A stretch of 64,000 nucleotides of DNA from Carallia brachiata. Lineage: Eukaryota > Streptophyta > Magnoliopsida > Malpighiales > Rhizophoraceae. The stretch is from contig JADCRB010000021.1 in the NCBI GenBank assembly GCA_021464245.1, positions 1,717,305-1,781,304 on the forward strand, given 5' to 3'. The position numbers were made by a program, and so were the translations under genes. This document shows, piece after piece, positions 12,648-24,800 of the stretch (within the stretch, counting starts at the first letter, position 1; every line of letters begins with the position of its first letter). The notes below the pieces were generated by a model, which was not told the origin of the DNA, ran no database searches, and saw only the letters and a list, made by a program, of their open reading frames with translations.

Positions 12648-14067
12648 ATGCTGAAAATGGAAGGTGGGAAGGGAACAAGCAATCAACCTCAGCCAAGGGA
12701 TACCTACAAGATTGCTTATATAATCCATTTTCTTCTTGGTGCTGGAAATTTGCTTCCCTGGAACACTTTTATCACAGCTATTGACTATTTTGGCTATGTC
12801 TATCCAACCAAGCACATTGAAAAGGTATTTTCTGTAGCTTACATGAGTTCTTCAGTGCTAGTACTTGTCATAGTAGTAAGTTGGGGTGGCTGGAGCAAGA
12901 AGCTGAGTTACAGGATGAGAATGAACATGGGATTCTCTATGTTTGTCCTCTCCTTATTGGTGGCTCCAATAATGGATTGGGCTTGGATTAGGAGCGGGTC
13001 AGAAGGGAGGCCAAAAGAAGCATATGTTCTAACAGTCGCTTCAGTCGTGGTTTGCGGCTTAGCTGATGCGTTGATAGGAGGAAGTTTGATAGGATCAGCA
13101 GGAAAGCTCCCCAAAGAGTACATGCAGGCTGTTTTTGCTGGAACTGCCTCTTCCGGTACTGTATAATGTGACACTGCACTTCCAGCTTTTCTTCATTCTT
13201 AAACATATCAACAAGGTTAAGGCGTTTGCTCTGTAACTGACATAGGTTGCTTTGTTGTAATTATCTTTTTCGTAGAAAAATTGAAAGTCTGTCATCTAAT
13301 TAAGTTTTAGCCATGTTGTGAGTCCCAAAACTGACTGCAGAGGTTTCTCTGATGAAAATTGTCTGGAAGCAGGTGTTCTTGTCTCCATCCTGAGGATAAT
13401 AACAAAGGCATCACTGCCACAGACTCCCCAAGGTCTCCGAACAAGCGTCCACTTCTATATCATTGTCGGTACCATTATTCTGCTGTGCTGCACAATCTGC
13501 TGCAACTTGTTACATAAATTACCAGTTATGGAACGGCAATACAGACTTCTACCGGATGATTCATTTGCTTCAGGGTCAAAATTTTGGACCGTCACCAAAA
13601 AAATACGGTGGCCTGCATTTGGGATCGTTCTGATATACCTCGTGACGCTCTCAATTTTCCCAGGATTCATAGCTGAAGATCTTGCGTCAAGCTTGCTTCA
13701 AGATTGGTATCCCGTCCTGCTGATAACGGTGTACAACGTTTCAGATTTCATTGGGAAGTCTCTGACTGCAGTTTACGTTCTGAAGAGCATTAACAAAGCC
13801 ACATGGGCTTGCATCCTTCGGCTTTTGTTCTATCCACTATTTGCAGCATGCCTACATGGACCCAAATGGCTGAAAACTGAAGTACCAGTAGTAATTCTGA
13901 CTTCTATGCTTGGAGCAACTAACGGATATCTGACAAGTGTCATAATGATCCTTGCTCCAAAGTCCGTACCAGTTTCAGAAGCGGAATTATCTGCAATTGT
14001 AATGGCTGTTTTCCTGGGAATTGGTTTGGTCAGCGGGTCAGTTCTTGGATGGTTTTGGATCATATGA
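12648..14067 (+). CDS. ENT8: Equilibrative nucleoside transporter, ENT8-type
   Basis: Two exons, 12648-13155 and 13373-14067, joined in phase 1, give 400 residues, typical of plant ENTs. The start is the ATG at 12648 (MLKMEGGKG...); a second in-frame ATG at 12657 is equally possible. The ATG at 12531 would add 39 unconserved residues. Hallmarks are an N-terminal IHFLLGAGNLLPWN motif in the first membrane segment, GLADALIGGSLIGSAGKLP mid-protein, IFPGFIAEDL, and YNVSDFIGKSLTA near segment 8. About eleven hydrophobic segments are visible, ending in GSVLGWFWII. ENT proteins carry nucleosides across membranes; plant ENT8 itself is little studied. The intron (13156-13372) has GT-AG ends. The frame is clean, unlike EBF1 and POT1 further along. 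Confidence 0.93.
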
Positions 14068-15239
14068 GCCATTTTGGGCAGCCAAGGCAAAATGGCATCT
14101 AAGACCAAGACATAGAAACAGCATAAATTTAGAGCCTATCATTAGATGAATTACAGTGCAAGGAAAATGGGTGATCGATTGAAATTCCTATTAGACATTT
14201 GTGAATTTAGCTATCAATCTGCAATTTCCAGTCATCTCATTCCTGTTTTAATAATCTATCGAACAAATAATAATCGGATGACAATTCGTAGTAAATATCG
14301 TTACTGCCAAAACATTCCCTAACTTCCAAATATCCTTGACAAAATTAAAGGGCTGCTCTAACGAAAAAGAAAACTTGCAGTTGCACACTTATCAGTTTAC
14401 TCTAACCTGACACGGAGGAGATAAACAGAATTTGCGAATCGTATAGGTAGCGCATGGAGCGGCCTCATAAACCATTTCTGCAATGAAAGATCCGAGAACT
14501 CGGCAACACCTGAGAAACCATTCTGTGGTAAATCTTAATGCTCGATGTGATAAATTAATTGATTGCGAGATATTCTCAGGCTCTTAAATTCCCATTTGAT
14601 TCACTATGCAGACAACAAATCTTTTTGTCTAACCGTGAAGAGAAATTCTTGGGATCGGTAATCTATTTTATACACCATATCACAATGATTTTGGTGATGC
14701 AAATATGGGACAAAATCACTTTCCAGAGAGATGTGCTATTGTGCATTATCTTAGGTGAACAACAACACAAGTGGTGGTCAATACAGATTATCAAAGAAGA
14801 TCGACGAATATCAAGGAAAAGAGCAAAAGGAGATAGCGAAAATATGATGCAACCCCTGACCAAAGAAATGCTCGACGGTTGAAAGCACAATCTGGTCTGA
14901 GGACTCAGGCTGAGCAGCAATTTAAGTGATTTCAAATATGCTTTACGTGAAATAATAAATTCAGAAATGAAGAAAAAAATATATTGGACACTGCACAGAG
15001 AGATGCTCAAAACCGAAAAGGAAAAAACTCTGTTCCCTCTTATTCTTCTTTCTACATTAAGTGGCTCCATAAGAGCAAGAGGCCAAAGATAGCAATCGGT
15101 TGAAACAACTCATCTCAGCAGGGGAAAAATTTACATAGGTGAAAAAAGAAAAGACAGATAAACAAGACGATAAACAAAAGGTTAGCAGTTATGTCTAAAC
15201 AATGAACTATGATACAAGATTGAGGGCAAAGAAGTGAGC
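14068..15239. other. Spacer between convergent ENT8 and TPR genes
   Basis: It probably holds the two 3' untranslated regions. Overlapping frames at 14559-14882 (+) and 14663-15070 (-) show no family resemblance and are taken as chance. Confidence 0.5.
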
Positions 15240-16558
15240 TTAAGTCGCAGCAGCCAATGGAGGGGGAGGACGAGCTCCGTCAAACAAAGTCGGTGGCAGT
15301 TTGCTCATCTCATCTCTTCCGTCCCCCTCCTCCTCTTCCTCTTCTTCTTCAGCATCCCAAAGAAACCGAGCGTAGGAAGCCAGCACATAACTAAACAATC
15401 AGAACAAAATTTTCCGATTAATACACAGAATCAATATAATACGAAGGTTGTGATATAAAAAGTACTGACAAAAATTGCTTCTTACCAATCATCCGGGGCA
15501 ACTTTAACAGCTTGATCAAAATAATTTTGTGCACGAGAAGCATCCTTATGGTTCTGCCATATCAAATCCGCGTACATCGACAGAACGCCTCCATCATTGG
15601 GGTTTGCTAAAATCGCTCTACCAAAATATTGTTCAGCTTTTCCAAAATCCCCTCGTACCTGTTCCAATTCCAAAACAAAACATCAGGGACAAATCTTGTT
15701 ATCCCATATTGGCTCAGATATCGACCTAGTTGTGGGCCTGACAACAAATAGCTTATGCCAAGTGATTTCAACTAAGGAAAGCTAACAAAAAGCATCCTCA
15801 AGGCGGGAAAAAGAAAGAATCTTTAGACTGACAAACCCATAAATATTCATTAAAAATAATTACTTTCCAAGACCTATGGAGCTCAAAAGCAGAAAAATTT
15901 AACTATCCCGGGAAAAATTCAACAAAAAGCAAGAATCTTTGCATATATATTTATGTATTATTACCTCTTTCAAGAACCTGGCATAATTGCTAAGAAGAAG
16001 CGAATTCCCCGGATTGGCTTCGATCATTTTCTGATAATAAACATCAATACTGTCATTCCCACTATTTGGATCCCAAAACCCAGAACTCCCGTCATCTCCA
16101 CCGTCCGATCCACCACCACCACCACAGATCTTCCCGCCGCTGCCACCCACTCCACCGCCCACTAAAAGCTTCACCAACCCATCGTCACTATCACACTCCT
16201 CGCTCATCCCAGAAGACCTCCAAACCAGGCCACTGTCCAACGCCTCCGCCGCCGTCTCCTCCTCCTCCTCCTCTTCCAGAGCAATCCCATTCATCAGCAG
16301 CCTCTTCTTGGGCGGCGCCGCCGCGGAGAGTTCCCTGAGATCGTTCTCAGAGAGAGCTCTTGTCATACTCTTGAGAGAATCTCCCTGGGAAGAGGAAATA
16401 GACGCAGTAGAATACAACGGACTCGAAGAGGAAGCTGTCAGCGAAATGGGTCGGTTCTTGGGGATCCGGGATAAGATTTCGGGTTCTGGCGAAGAACACT
16501 CTTTGCAGTAGTGGATCCATGACTTCAGTATCGGCGTTGATGCGCTTCGTAGAAGCAT
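15240..16558 (-). CDS. TPR-like superfamily protein
   Basis: Three exons on the minus strand, 16558-15965, 15658-15486 and 15390-15240, have GT-AG borders and consistent phases, giving 305 residues. The N-terminal half is low-complexity: Ser-rich, an [16 protein letters not shown] motif, a Glu run, and a Gly-rich stretch. From about residue 165 come TPR-like helices: [20 protein letters not shown], then [20 protein letters not shown], then [20 protein letters not shown] and a last [14 protein letters not shown]. The tail is [14 protein letters not shown]. This order is typical of a plant family of about 300-residue TPR proteins of unknown biochemical role. The TPR repeats suggest protein binding; no catalytic residue is seen. 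From memory, the Arabidopsis homologue is close to the organellar L36 gene, which here lies 28 kb away. Confidence 0.88.
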
Positions 16559-16742
16559 TTTTTTTTTTTATTTATTTAATTAAAAATCGACAAAGAGAGT
16601 TCGGGCGTCTCTGTCGCTCTTCAGTGGTGCAGTCAGAAGTGGAGGGAGTGAGGAAGGAGACGGTCGGATTTTATAACAGAGTGAGATCAGATCGTGGCCG
16701 TTGATTTATTTGCTGCGGGCGGAAGATACTATCACTGTACTG

Positions 16743-16748
16743 CACGTG
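16743..16748. promoter_or_regulatory. G-box (CACGTG) upstream of the TPR gene
   Basis: A palindromic CACGTG core (extended form GCACGTGG) lies about 185 bases upstream of the TPR start codon. G-boxes bind bZIP and bHLH factors in plants. Function here is inferred from position only. Confidence 0.3.
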
Positions 16749-17344
16749 GGTTTTTTTTGTTTGCTTAACGGCGTGTTTGGTTGGCGCCTAAGGCCCCTCA
16801 TAAAAATTGTGATTAGTAATTAACATTGCCAAATTTATTAATAACTTTTATAATTTATGTCGATTTTTTTAATAGTAAAAAAAATTTATTGCAAGTGTAG
16901 TGGTCATCAGCTTTATGAGTTAAGATTCAGAATAATTCCGTTTGTTTCAATCTCGTTTAACTACTTTTACGAGGTAGACTCATAATATGAGCATTGTAGG
17001 GTCCAATGGTCCTTCCTTACGTCTAATTACAATTTTAACGAGTTTTGAACCGACAGTCGTGCTCCTGCATGATCCGAGTAATTGAGATGGGTGAAATTTA
17101 GTGTCGAGACTCAAATGCAAAACTCGTGACAGGAGATAATACACTAAGCAACTATCAAAATTGCCAACTCGAATGATTAACTTACGTAAATAATGCTATA
17201 AACTTTTCTACATGACATTAAAAAATCTAAATTTCTATTCTTTTGTTTTTTTAAACAACATGGTATGTTATAACTCTCTTTTTTTTTGTGTTATTAATAT
17301 ACTGATAGGTTCGATGCTAAAAAATATATTTTTATTTTAATATA

Positions 17345-17830
17345 AAAATTATAAATTTTAATTAAGTTTATATTTTTGCTTTCTTAAAGAGGAAAGTCAT
17401 CTTGGTGGAGGAAAATACATTATTATCTCAATCTAAAAATTTTAAATTTTAAACAAGTTTATAGTTTTGATTTCTCTAAAAAGGAAAGTTATCTTGATAT
17501 ACGTAGCTAAAAATTATAAACTTTAATTAATTTTATATTCTTTATTTCTCTAAAGAGGAAAGTTATCTAGGTGCAGGAAAATACTTTGTTATTTTAATCT
17601 ACAATTTGTAGATTTTAATCAAGTTTATATTTTTGATTTCTCTAAAGAGGAAAGTTATCTTGATAAATGTAGCTAAAAATTATTAATTTTAATCATGTTT
17701 ATATTTTTCATTTCTCCAAAGAGGAAAGTTATCTTGGTGCCGGAAAATACAATCTAAAAATTATAAATTTTAATCAAGTTTATAGTTTTGATTTCTCCGA
17801 AGAGGAAAGTTATCTTGAGAAACAAAGCTG
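17345..17830. repeat. Minisatellite with alternating 92- and 74-bp monomers
   Basis: Six copies of a unit are seen, each built on TTTGATTTCTCTAAAGAGGA followed by AAGTTATCTTG and an AT-rich arm. The GGAAAG core begins at 17391, 17483, 17557, 17649, 17723 and 17804, giving spacings of 92, 74, 92, 74 and 81. Copies 1, 3 and 5 are followed by a GGTG.(A/C)GGAAAATAC spacer; copies 2 and 4 are followed by GATA.A.GTAGCTAA. The array therefore behaves as three 166-bp dimers. Confidence 0.9.
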
Positions 17831-18490
17831 CTTAGGTTGAATTAACAATTTATGCTTTTCTTTTCTTTTTTTATGTTTTTATAGATATTTATGGTTTGTG
17901 CAACTCAATTTTGCCACCAGTTTTTCTCAAATTGATGAATCCTCTCTCCCTAATTTTTTTAGAAGTTTGGCTTAAAATTGCACATGATATCAACATCAGA
18001 TATATCCCATATAAAAAAAATATCTAAGGTTTCTAAATTTGTTTAAAGTTTTCTTACACAAGTTGTAATCATCATTTATCACATAAAAAACTCTTGATCT
18101 ATATGTAACATGTACATATCACTTGGTAAAAAAATGTGCTAGCCGACTGATTTTGCTTTTTAAGTGTTGCCATATCTTTATAAATAAATAGTGATATAAT
18201 GGTGCATTTTTATTATAAAATGACCATGTATTAAGTTCTCCATTTAATTCAATGATAGAACCTAAAAAAAATATGAAAATAAAATTTTTTAAATAAATTG
18301 TTAGTGAATATGTATTTAACTAAAATTCACTATTATTATTCAAATTATTTTTATCTACTCACTAATAATTTGAAATAGGACTGTGCTATTTCGCACAAAC
18401 AAAAGTCATACAAATTGCATATGAAGGCAATTTTAATGGTTTGTGAGGTGACAGTTATTAACATCCCATTTTTGTAAAAATTAAATTTTA

Positions 18491-18530
18491 AGTAGTATTT
18501 AGTGTTATACTAAATATATTTAGTACTACT
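18491..18530. repeat. Palindromic AT-rich repeat, copy 1
   Basis: An imperfect palindrome begins AGTAGTATTTAGTG and ends TATTTAGTACTACT. A closely similar module occurs at 47246-47284, and a weaker one near 36465-36515. It may be a remnant of a small foldback element; no target duplication was found. Confidence 0.5.
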
Positions 18531-21021
18531 TTAAATTTTTATTTTTTTAAAAAAATTTTGCCAAAACTAAACTCAAAGTAATACCTAAAGTTATCTTAAA
18601 TATATTTAGTAGTGACTTAATTTAAAAAACATCAAAATTTTTAATTCTCTTGAATAAAACAAAAGGGAACAATTTGTTTTAAAAAAAAAAAATTAATGTC
18701 GTGAACTTTTGTAAAGTTTGATTCGTGTTAAAAAGCATTATCTTTTGAAATAATGTTCCAATGCAAAATATCTTCAAATTATTATGGATAAATATATTAT
18801 TTTAAGAAAAAGCCCGGTTTAGTAGTATATCCGTGACTTAAAAACTCAGCCATTTCATATCTTACAACTTTAAAACCAAACGCGCCTTGGGAAAACTCCG
18901 GGTCGGCTTCTCCGTACTTCTTGGCATGTACCCGGTTGAATGGCGGTAGACCCCACTTTACAGTTCCACGTGAACTCTGACCAATCATGACCGTCGCTTG
19001 AATATTGTTCGGATTCGGACGGCGTTGTTTAGATATCAACACGTGCCGCCATACCGTTCGTAGAAAACCACTGGCGTTTTTTCCTGGCGACTCTTCTTAG
19101 AAAGTCTTGAAAAGCAAAGATTTTTCAATTGTGTTCAGCGCATTTGGACCAGCTGGTTTAAATGCCCGATGATATTCAAAATTTTACAAATTTGCCATCT
19201 GACGATTTTAGCGGCTGCCTGCACTTTTGTGGGGGCCACCTCCAGTTGTCAGCCACTGCGGGTGGAGCCCATGGCTCAATTCCAACGGCTAGCCTTTGTG
19301 CTATTTCGTCATGGGCTTCACGTCTTCGGGTTCGGCCTGGTGGACCCTGGAAGCCGATGGGTCCCCCTTCTTTGTTGCTAGTCTTTTGTCACAAGTGCAA
19401 ATTATGCAAATGCAAGTTGATGGCGATAGGAGCACAGTCCATCTATATCTCAATCTCATATCTTGTTTATGATGAGCTAGATATTATAAAAAATGTTAGG
19501 AAAAGATGAGAATCAACATGGCGGCAAATGCGAATCGCTAAATATACAATTATATATCCGATAGTTGTAAGTTCTATGTTTTTTGGTTTATAATAATTAA
19601 TGATTATAACTTAATAAAGTAAGCTCATACTCAAATCATGTCTATTTCTATACCCTTGTAATGAAATTCAAGATATTATGTGTTTGAATCTATGTGCGTG
19701 CTTGCGACTTTGAAGGATTCTTTTTTCCGAGGAACATATGTGAGCTCGTACACCGTAATGAACCCACGTTAGGAAGAAAAAACTTGCATTGGCGGATGTA
19801 CATGTAATTGAGGGTGGGCAAAAAATTAGGTGCAATTCATCAAGAATAGGAGATGACTCTGTTTCAACCTCAAATCCTCGAGACCGTTGAAGTAGTTAGA
19901 AGTTTAGTTGTTTTAGTTTACGTTGTATTCAAGTCTCAAATTGAAGAGTAAAAGTTATAATCATCTGCTTTATCTTTTATTGGAGACGTATAACTATACA
20001 ATATAGAAAGATTATCTCCTACCTCATAAACCTTTTCTCAGCCTCGTTTAATTATCCAACCGTAATTTTTGAATTTATAAATACAATTTAGGGATATAAG
20101 TTATTAACGACTCTATATGTATGCGATTGTGCACAAGGCGTAGGATGTTGTGGAAGAATTGTGTTGGAAGTGGAAAAACTGATTGGGACAAACTAAAACC
20201 CACTTGCTAGACATAGCAATCGTGTATGGGTCGAATTCCTTACAGGCGAAAAGTCCAAGACTTCTACCTAAAGAAAATTTCAAAACATTGCTATCGCCAT
20301 AAAAACTGCTGATAGTGGCACTGATTGTAAGGGATTCATAATCATGTATAATATTTATTTTTTCTTCATTTTTTTTTCCTTATTTGTAACAAGTGGATCG
20401 TTTTTAGAAAGAGAGAAAGGGACATGAAATTTGGAAACAAGGTTATGTGAACTATGGGGGATTTGGGCTATTGATTCTAGGCCTCAGGAAGCATTTTCAT
20501 GCCTAATACAGACGACCAAAGATCAATCCAAATTCAGCTTGCTGTTCTTCGTTTGAAAGATCAATTTCTCTTCATTTTCATTTCCTCATATCCTCCCATT
20601 AGAGTCCGAATAATATGATGGAAGAGTAGGACCCAAACAAACAAAAAGTGATAAGTTTTACCGACGTGATATGTTTTTATGTTTTCTAATTTATTAAGAA
20701 ATTTATTAAACTATAAATTATATAATAAAATAACTTTCACCCTCTATAAATCTTACATTTTTCTTCCATAATTAAAACCTAATATAAATATAAACCCTAA
20801 ACACTATGGTGTTTGTTGAGGGTACTTTTCATGTTTTTTATATCTATGTTTTTTTTTTCCTTGTATTTTTTTTTGGGGGGCAAAACCAAGTTTTCTTTTC
20901 TTTTTTTTTTTCTTATTTCTTTTTGTCAACAACCGTGTTTTCTATTCTAGGATAGATGCATTATCAAATACTCATGGGCCCATAGGGATATTTTGTCATT
21001 TCTGCAAAATTGACGTTCAAT

Positions 21022-21064
21022 ATCTCTCTCTCTCACTCTCTCTCACTCTCTCTCTCTCTCTCTA
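21022..21064. repeat. TC microsatellite (interrupted)
   Basis: A run of TC dinucleotides with two CA interruptions is followed by a short TA run. Confidence 0.9.
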
Positions 21065-21889
21065 TATATATAGATTTCTTTCTGGTTCGCACATTAATTG
21101 TGGGCTGGGATAATTAAGCTAGGCCCAGGAGTAATGGTCTTCGAGGAATAGCTGCACATGTCACTTAGATTTTTGGAGCACGGGTCCCAAAATCTAAATC
21201 TAACTATCAACCCCCAAATTAAATTGCCCGACCAGACTTACAACATACCTCAACTTATAAATTATTGCCGAAGAAATTCACCATTATTTACACTTACTCA
21301 ACCACCCTTCGAATGAAAACTCATTTACCATTGTTGGCTGGCGAGAAAAAGAATCCGACGCACTAAAAATCAACTTAATGGCATGCGAAAACGTCAGAAT
21401 GTAATACAATGTAACCACAACGTCGAAAGAATTCCCTCAAAAAACACACAGCCGAGAAAAAAAACAAATCAATCGGTGAAATAATTGTTCATTGCCCAAC
21501 TTCGCTAACAAAATTTAGGTCACATGTCGAAGCCCAATAGCCATAGAAAGTAATCATAAACTAATTTACCTGGACGTTAAGTGTTACTAATTGGGACTGC
21601 TTACATAATATATCATAAGTAGTTCCAAATGATTGGTTTCGGTTCGAAACATAAAATCCCAAAAATATGATCTTAAGACCTAGATCTGACGCTTCTATGC
21701 CACTTCGTTAATTCGGTCATCAGATATACAAAGCCAACAACAGTAGCGTCACCTTTTTCTTTACAGCGAACAACTCCTGAAAACAACATAACGACAGGAG
21801 CATTTACAGAATCAGTCACTGACTCACTGTGCAAAAATGAAAACAGTTACCGCTAAATACAACTCTTCATGCAGTTCCATGCAGCTCTG

Positions 21890-24800
21890 TTATCCACGAA
21901 GTTCGGTACCAAAAATACGATAATGTCTCCTTCCCCATCTATCATCATATGTCTTTATGCAACATTGAATCCATGGTGGGTTTCTGGGAGCATCAATTTC
22001 ACCGCCATCATCATTTGTGGCCACCCCAAGCAATATGTTTCTCTTCCTTGTTAATTCATCAACTGAGGGGAAACCACCAAATAATTTCTCCTACGATAAA
22101 TGAAACTGACAATCAGAGAAAACTCGAATGTTTCAAAAAGAAGATCATCGTCCACAGAGGATACAAAGGTACGACAGCCAACTGGAAGAAACATTAATTC
22201 TAAACCATCTAAAAGCAGACCATTGTTATGTACTAAACCAATCAAAACAGAGTTCCAAAGAAGAGCAGTAGAAACAGATATAAATGTTAGATGCCTTTGA
22301 ATCCCACTTCTATAGAGAAGTGATATTCATCATATAATTGTTAACGAAGAAAATTTACATTTGACAGTTACTGTTAACATGTGGACCAAGAGCTTTAACA
22401 ACTTATATACGTCTGATAACAAGAAGACATTCACAACAAGAATATTGAGGATAAGCAAGACATTAACATAGTCATTATCAGAAGGAAAAGTTACTAAGGT
22501 ACAAACAAATCAAAATGGCCTGAAAGTGACCACGCAAACCAGTCTAAAACTACATGCTGCTGCTTATTATAGGATATTAGTATTTACTAAAACAAGCTCA
22601 AGGGAGACATGGATGGAAAATATGAATTTAATGAAATAAACATGGCAATGTATGAAATGGGTACAAATAAGTACAAGCATAACAAAGTAGAGACAGCAAC
22701 TAAAAACGTAAGATTAACCAGGGTCCCTTAAGATGTGTTGCTCACCGCTCAACGTAGGCCTCAGGGGGACCAATAAAAAAATTTGAATAAATTTAAGGAG
22801 GAAAGGCAAGAGAGAGAAAGACCTAAAGCTGCATGAGATGTGGTGATAAGAATGACTATAAAGCAATGACTTTAGCATGACCAAATCTAGCATGTAATTT
22901 GGCATAAAATCAAACAGAATGGATTTAAAAAAAAAATTTAATCAGCTATGGAATGGAATCTAGGCACTTAATCAATTGATTCAAGCCCATGCAAAGCAAA
23001 CTTTGAAGGTAAAATAATCAAACTAGATACCATAATGCATCGTATATAGGCATAAATTTGCTAAATATCCAAGTAGAATGAAGCAGTAAATACAAGCATA
23101 TTCTCACCCCATCTTTGCCATACACGAAAGAATGGATCCTAGCAGTTGGATCCTCTATAGTTAGTCTAAATCTGTAAATGGAACGATAAGAGATGTCTTG
23201 AACTTGATATGGAAACATAGCCACCACCCGAACTACACACTTGACTTTATATGACACCTGAAATGTTAGAAGGTCATCAAGAGAAGCTGTATGCAAGGTT
23301 TGAAAAGAGACTAATCAATTGCCGAGCACAATGTATTAAAAGCAATATCTCATACACAGTCCCTGCTACAAACATTAATCCATTTAGGCAAATCAAGAGT
23401 CACTCAGGTCTGGAGGGCACTGACTCAAAGGCTCAGAACAGCTTTCCCCAGAATTTAATGTCCCTGCTCTCAAAATCATCAGCTTATTTAAACCCACTTC
23501 ATATAAACTAAAATTTCATTAGAATTTAAATAAAAAAACTGCAGCCTATAACCTAGATAGTCCCTGAGGTATAGTCTAAACTACATTTAAGGACATTCAT
23601 TCTAAAAACTCAACAATTTGGTCCTCTAGCATCAAATAAGATTGTTTATAGAAAAGGTTACAATTATTCTGTAAGACTGTGCTGAACCTATAAGCAATAA
23701 AGCACTAAATTATGAAATCCAAGTGTTTGGATTCTTCAAACCATACTATAATATGCAACCAAATCATTAGGATTTTTTATGCATCCAAAACAACAAAGGC
23801 AACATGACAGCATGCAACTACAAGACGACTCCAACTAGATGAAAGAACTCATTAATCACGGCTTTCAAGCGAGCAATCAATAAAATACAAGAACTATCTT
23901 GTTTATGAGTCTTGCAAGGGAAGGGACTTGGAGACATGTCAATTCTTCCATAATTTTGCTTTAAGAGGCTGCTCTCAACACTCAAACTTGCGTCGCCTTG
24001 CAATTGCCAGTGAGAGACATTTACCAAGTTACATCAGTAGCCCTCAGAACAAAACAACTAAAAATCAGACATCGTACAGCCATTACTACCACTGATGTTA
24101 TTTTTGTTTCAGGAAGCTATCCTCTAGTTCACAAAGAAAATAAAAGAGGACATCAAGCAATAAGGGAAAAGATATGCATGCACTCTACAAGGAAAACGGT
24201 CATTCCAAAAGTTTGTTGCCAAAAAGGTAGATTCAATGCGCACACACACACACACACACACAAAAGCAATGAAAAGATGTGAATGCCAACCAAAAAAAAA
24301 AAAAAAGATATATTTCCAACAATCCAAACAGCCAAAAGGTAAAACACAAATACATTTATCTTACCTCGAATGTGTAAGAACATCCATTAAGGTAACAAAT
24401 CCCACACGATCATAATCAACCTCTGAAAGAAGAAAGAAATGTTTGTATCGCTGGATGAAGCATACAATTAAGTGTAAGAACATAAAACAAAGAACCCCCA
24501 TCATTAATTATCCAAGTTGTGTAACCTGTGATTTGCTGAGACGACCAAGGCAGGCACCAATGGGGGATGTGGTCTAATTTGGACGACAAACGTTCATCAT
24601 AAGCCCTGCAGAAGTACAGTCAAATGCTTATCATAATCCAAAATTCTGATGACATATAGAAGGAAATTGTGAGTATGATTAATAAAGTACACTATACATG
24701 TATAGATACCTACTTTTGGCGTGCTAACACAAGGACATCCTCATTTGGAGTATAACGTAGCCTTGTATAGGGTCCAAGCATACCATGCCACATCCCTGCA

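Larger units (their letters stand above)
16560..21889. other. Intergenic spacer between divergent-side TPR promoter and POT1 3' end
   Basis: It holds the minisatellite at 17345-17830, a palindromic repeat near 18491 and a TC microsatellite near 21022. Bases 18830-19400 are less AT-rich and include two more CACGTG cores (18966 and near 19042), but no gene could be assigned. Bases 21600-21889 are probably POT1 3' untranslated sequence. Confidence 0.55.

Noticed and set aside
14663..15070. 135-codon minus-strand frame with hydrophobic Ile/Ser/Leu content
   Set aside because: Lies in the 3' spacer between convergent genes, overlaps another frame, and resembles no family.
16066..16338. Pro- and His-rich plus-strand frame
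   Set aside because: It is the reverse complement of the Gly/Glu-rich first exon of the TPR gene.
17345..17830. CRISPR-like repeat array
   Set aside because: Plant genome, AT-rich 74-92-bp monomers with repeated rather than unique spacers; this is a minisatellite.
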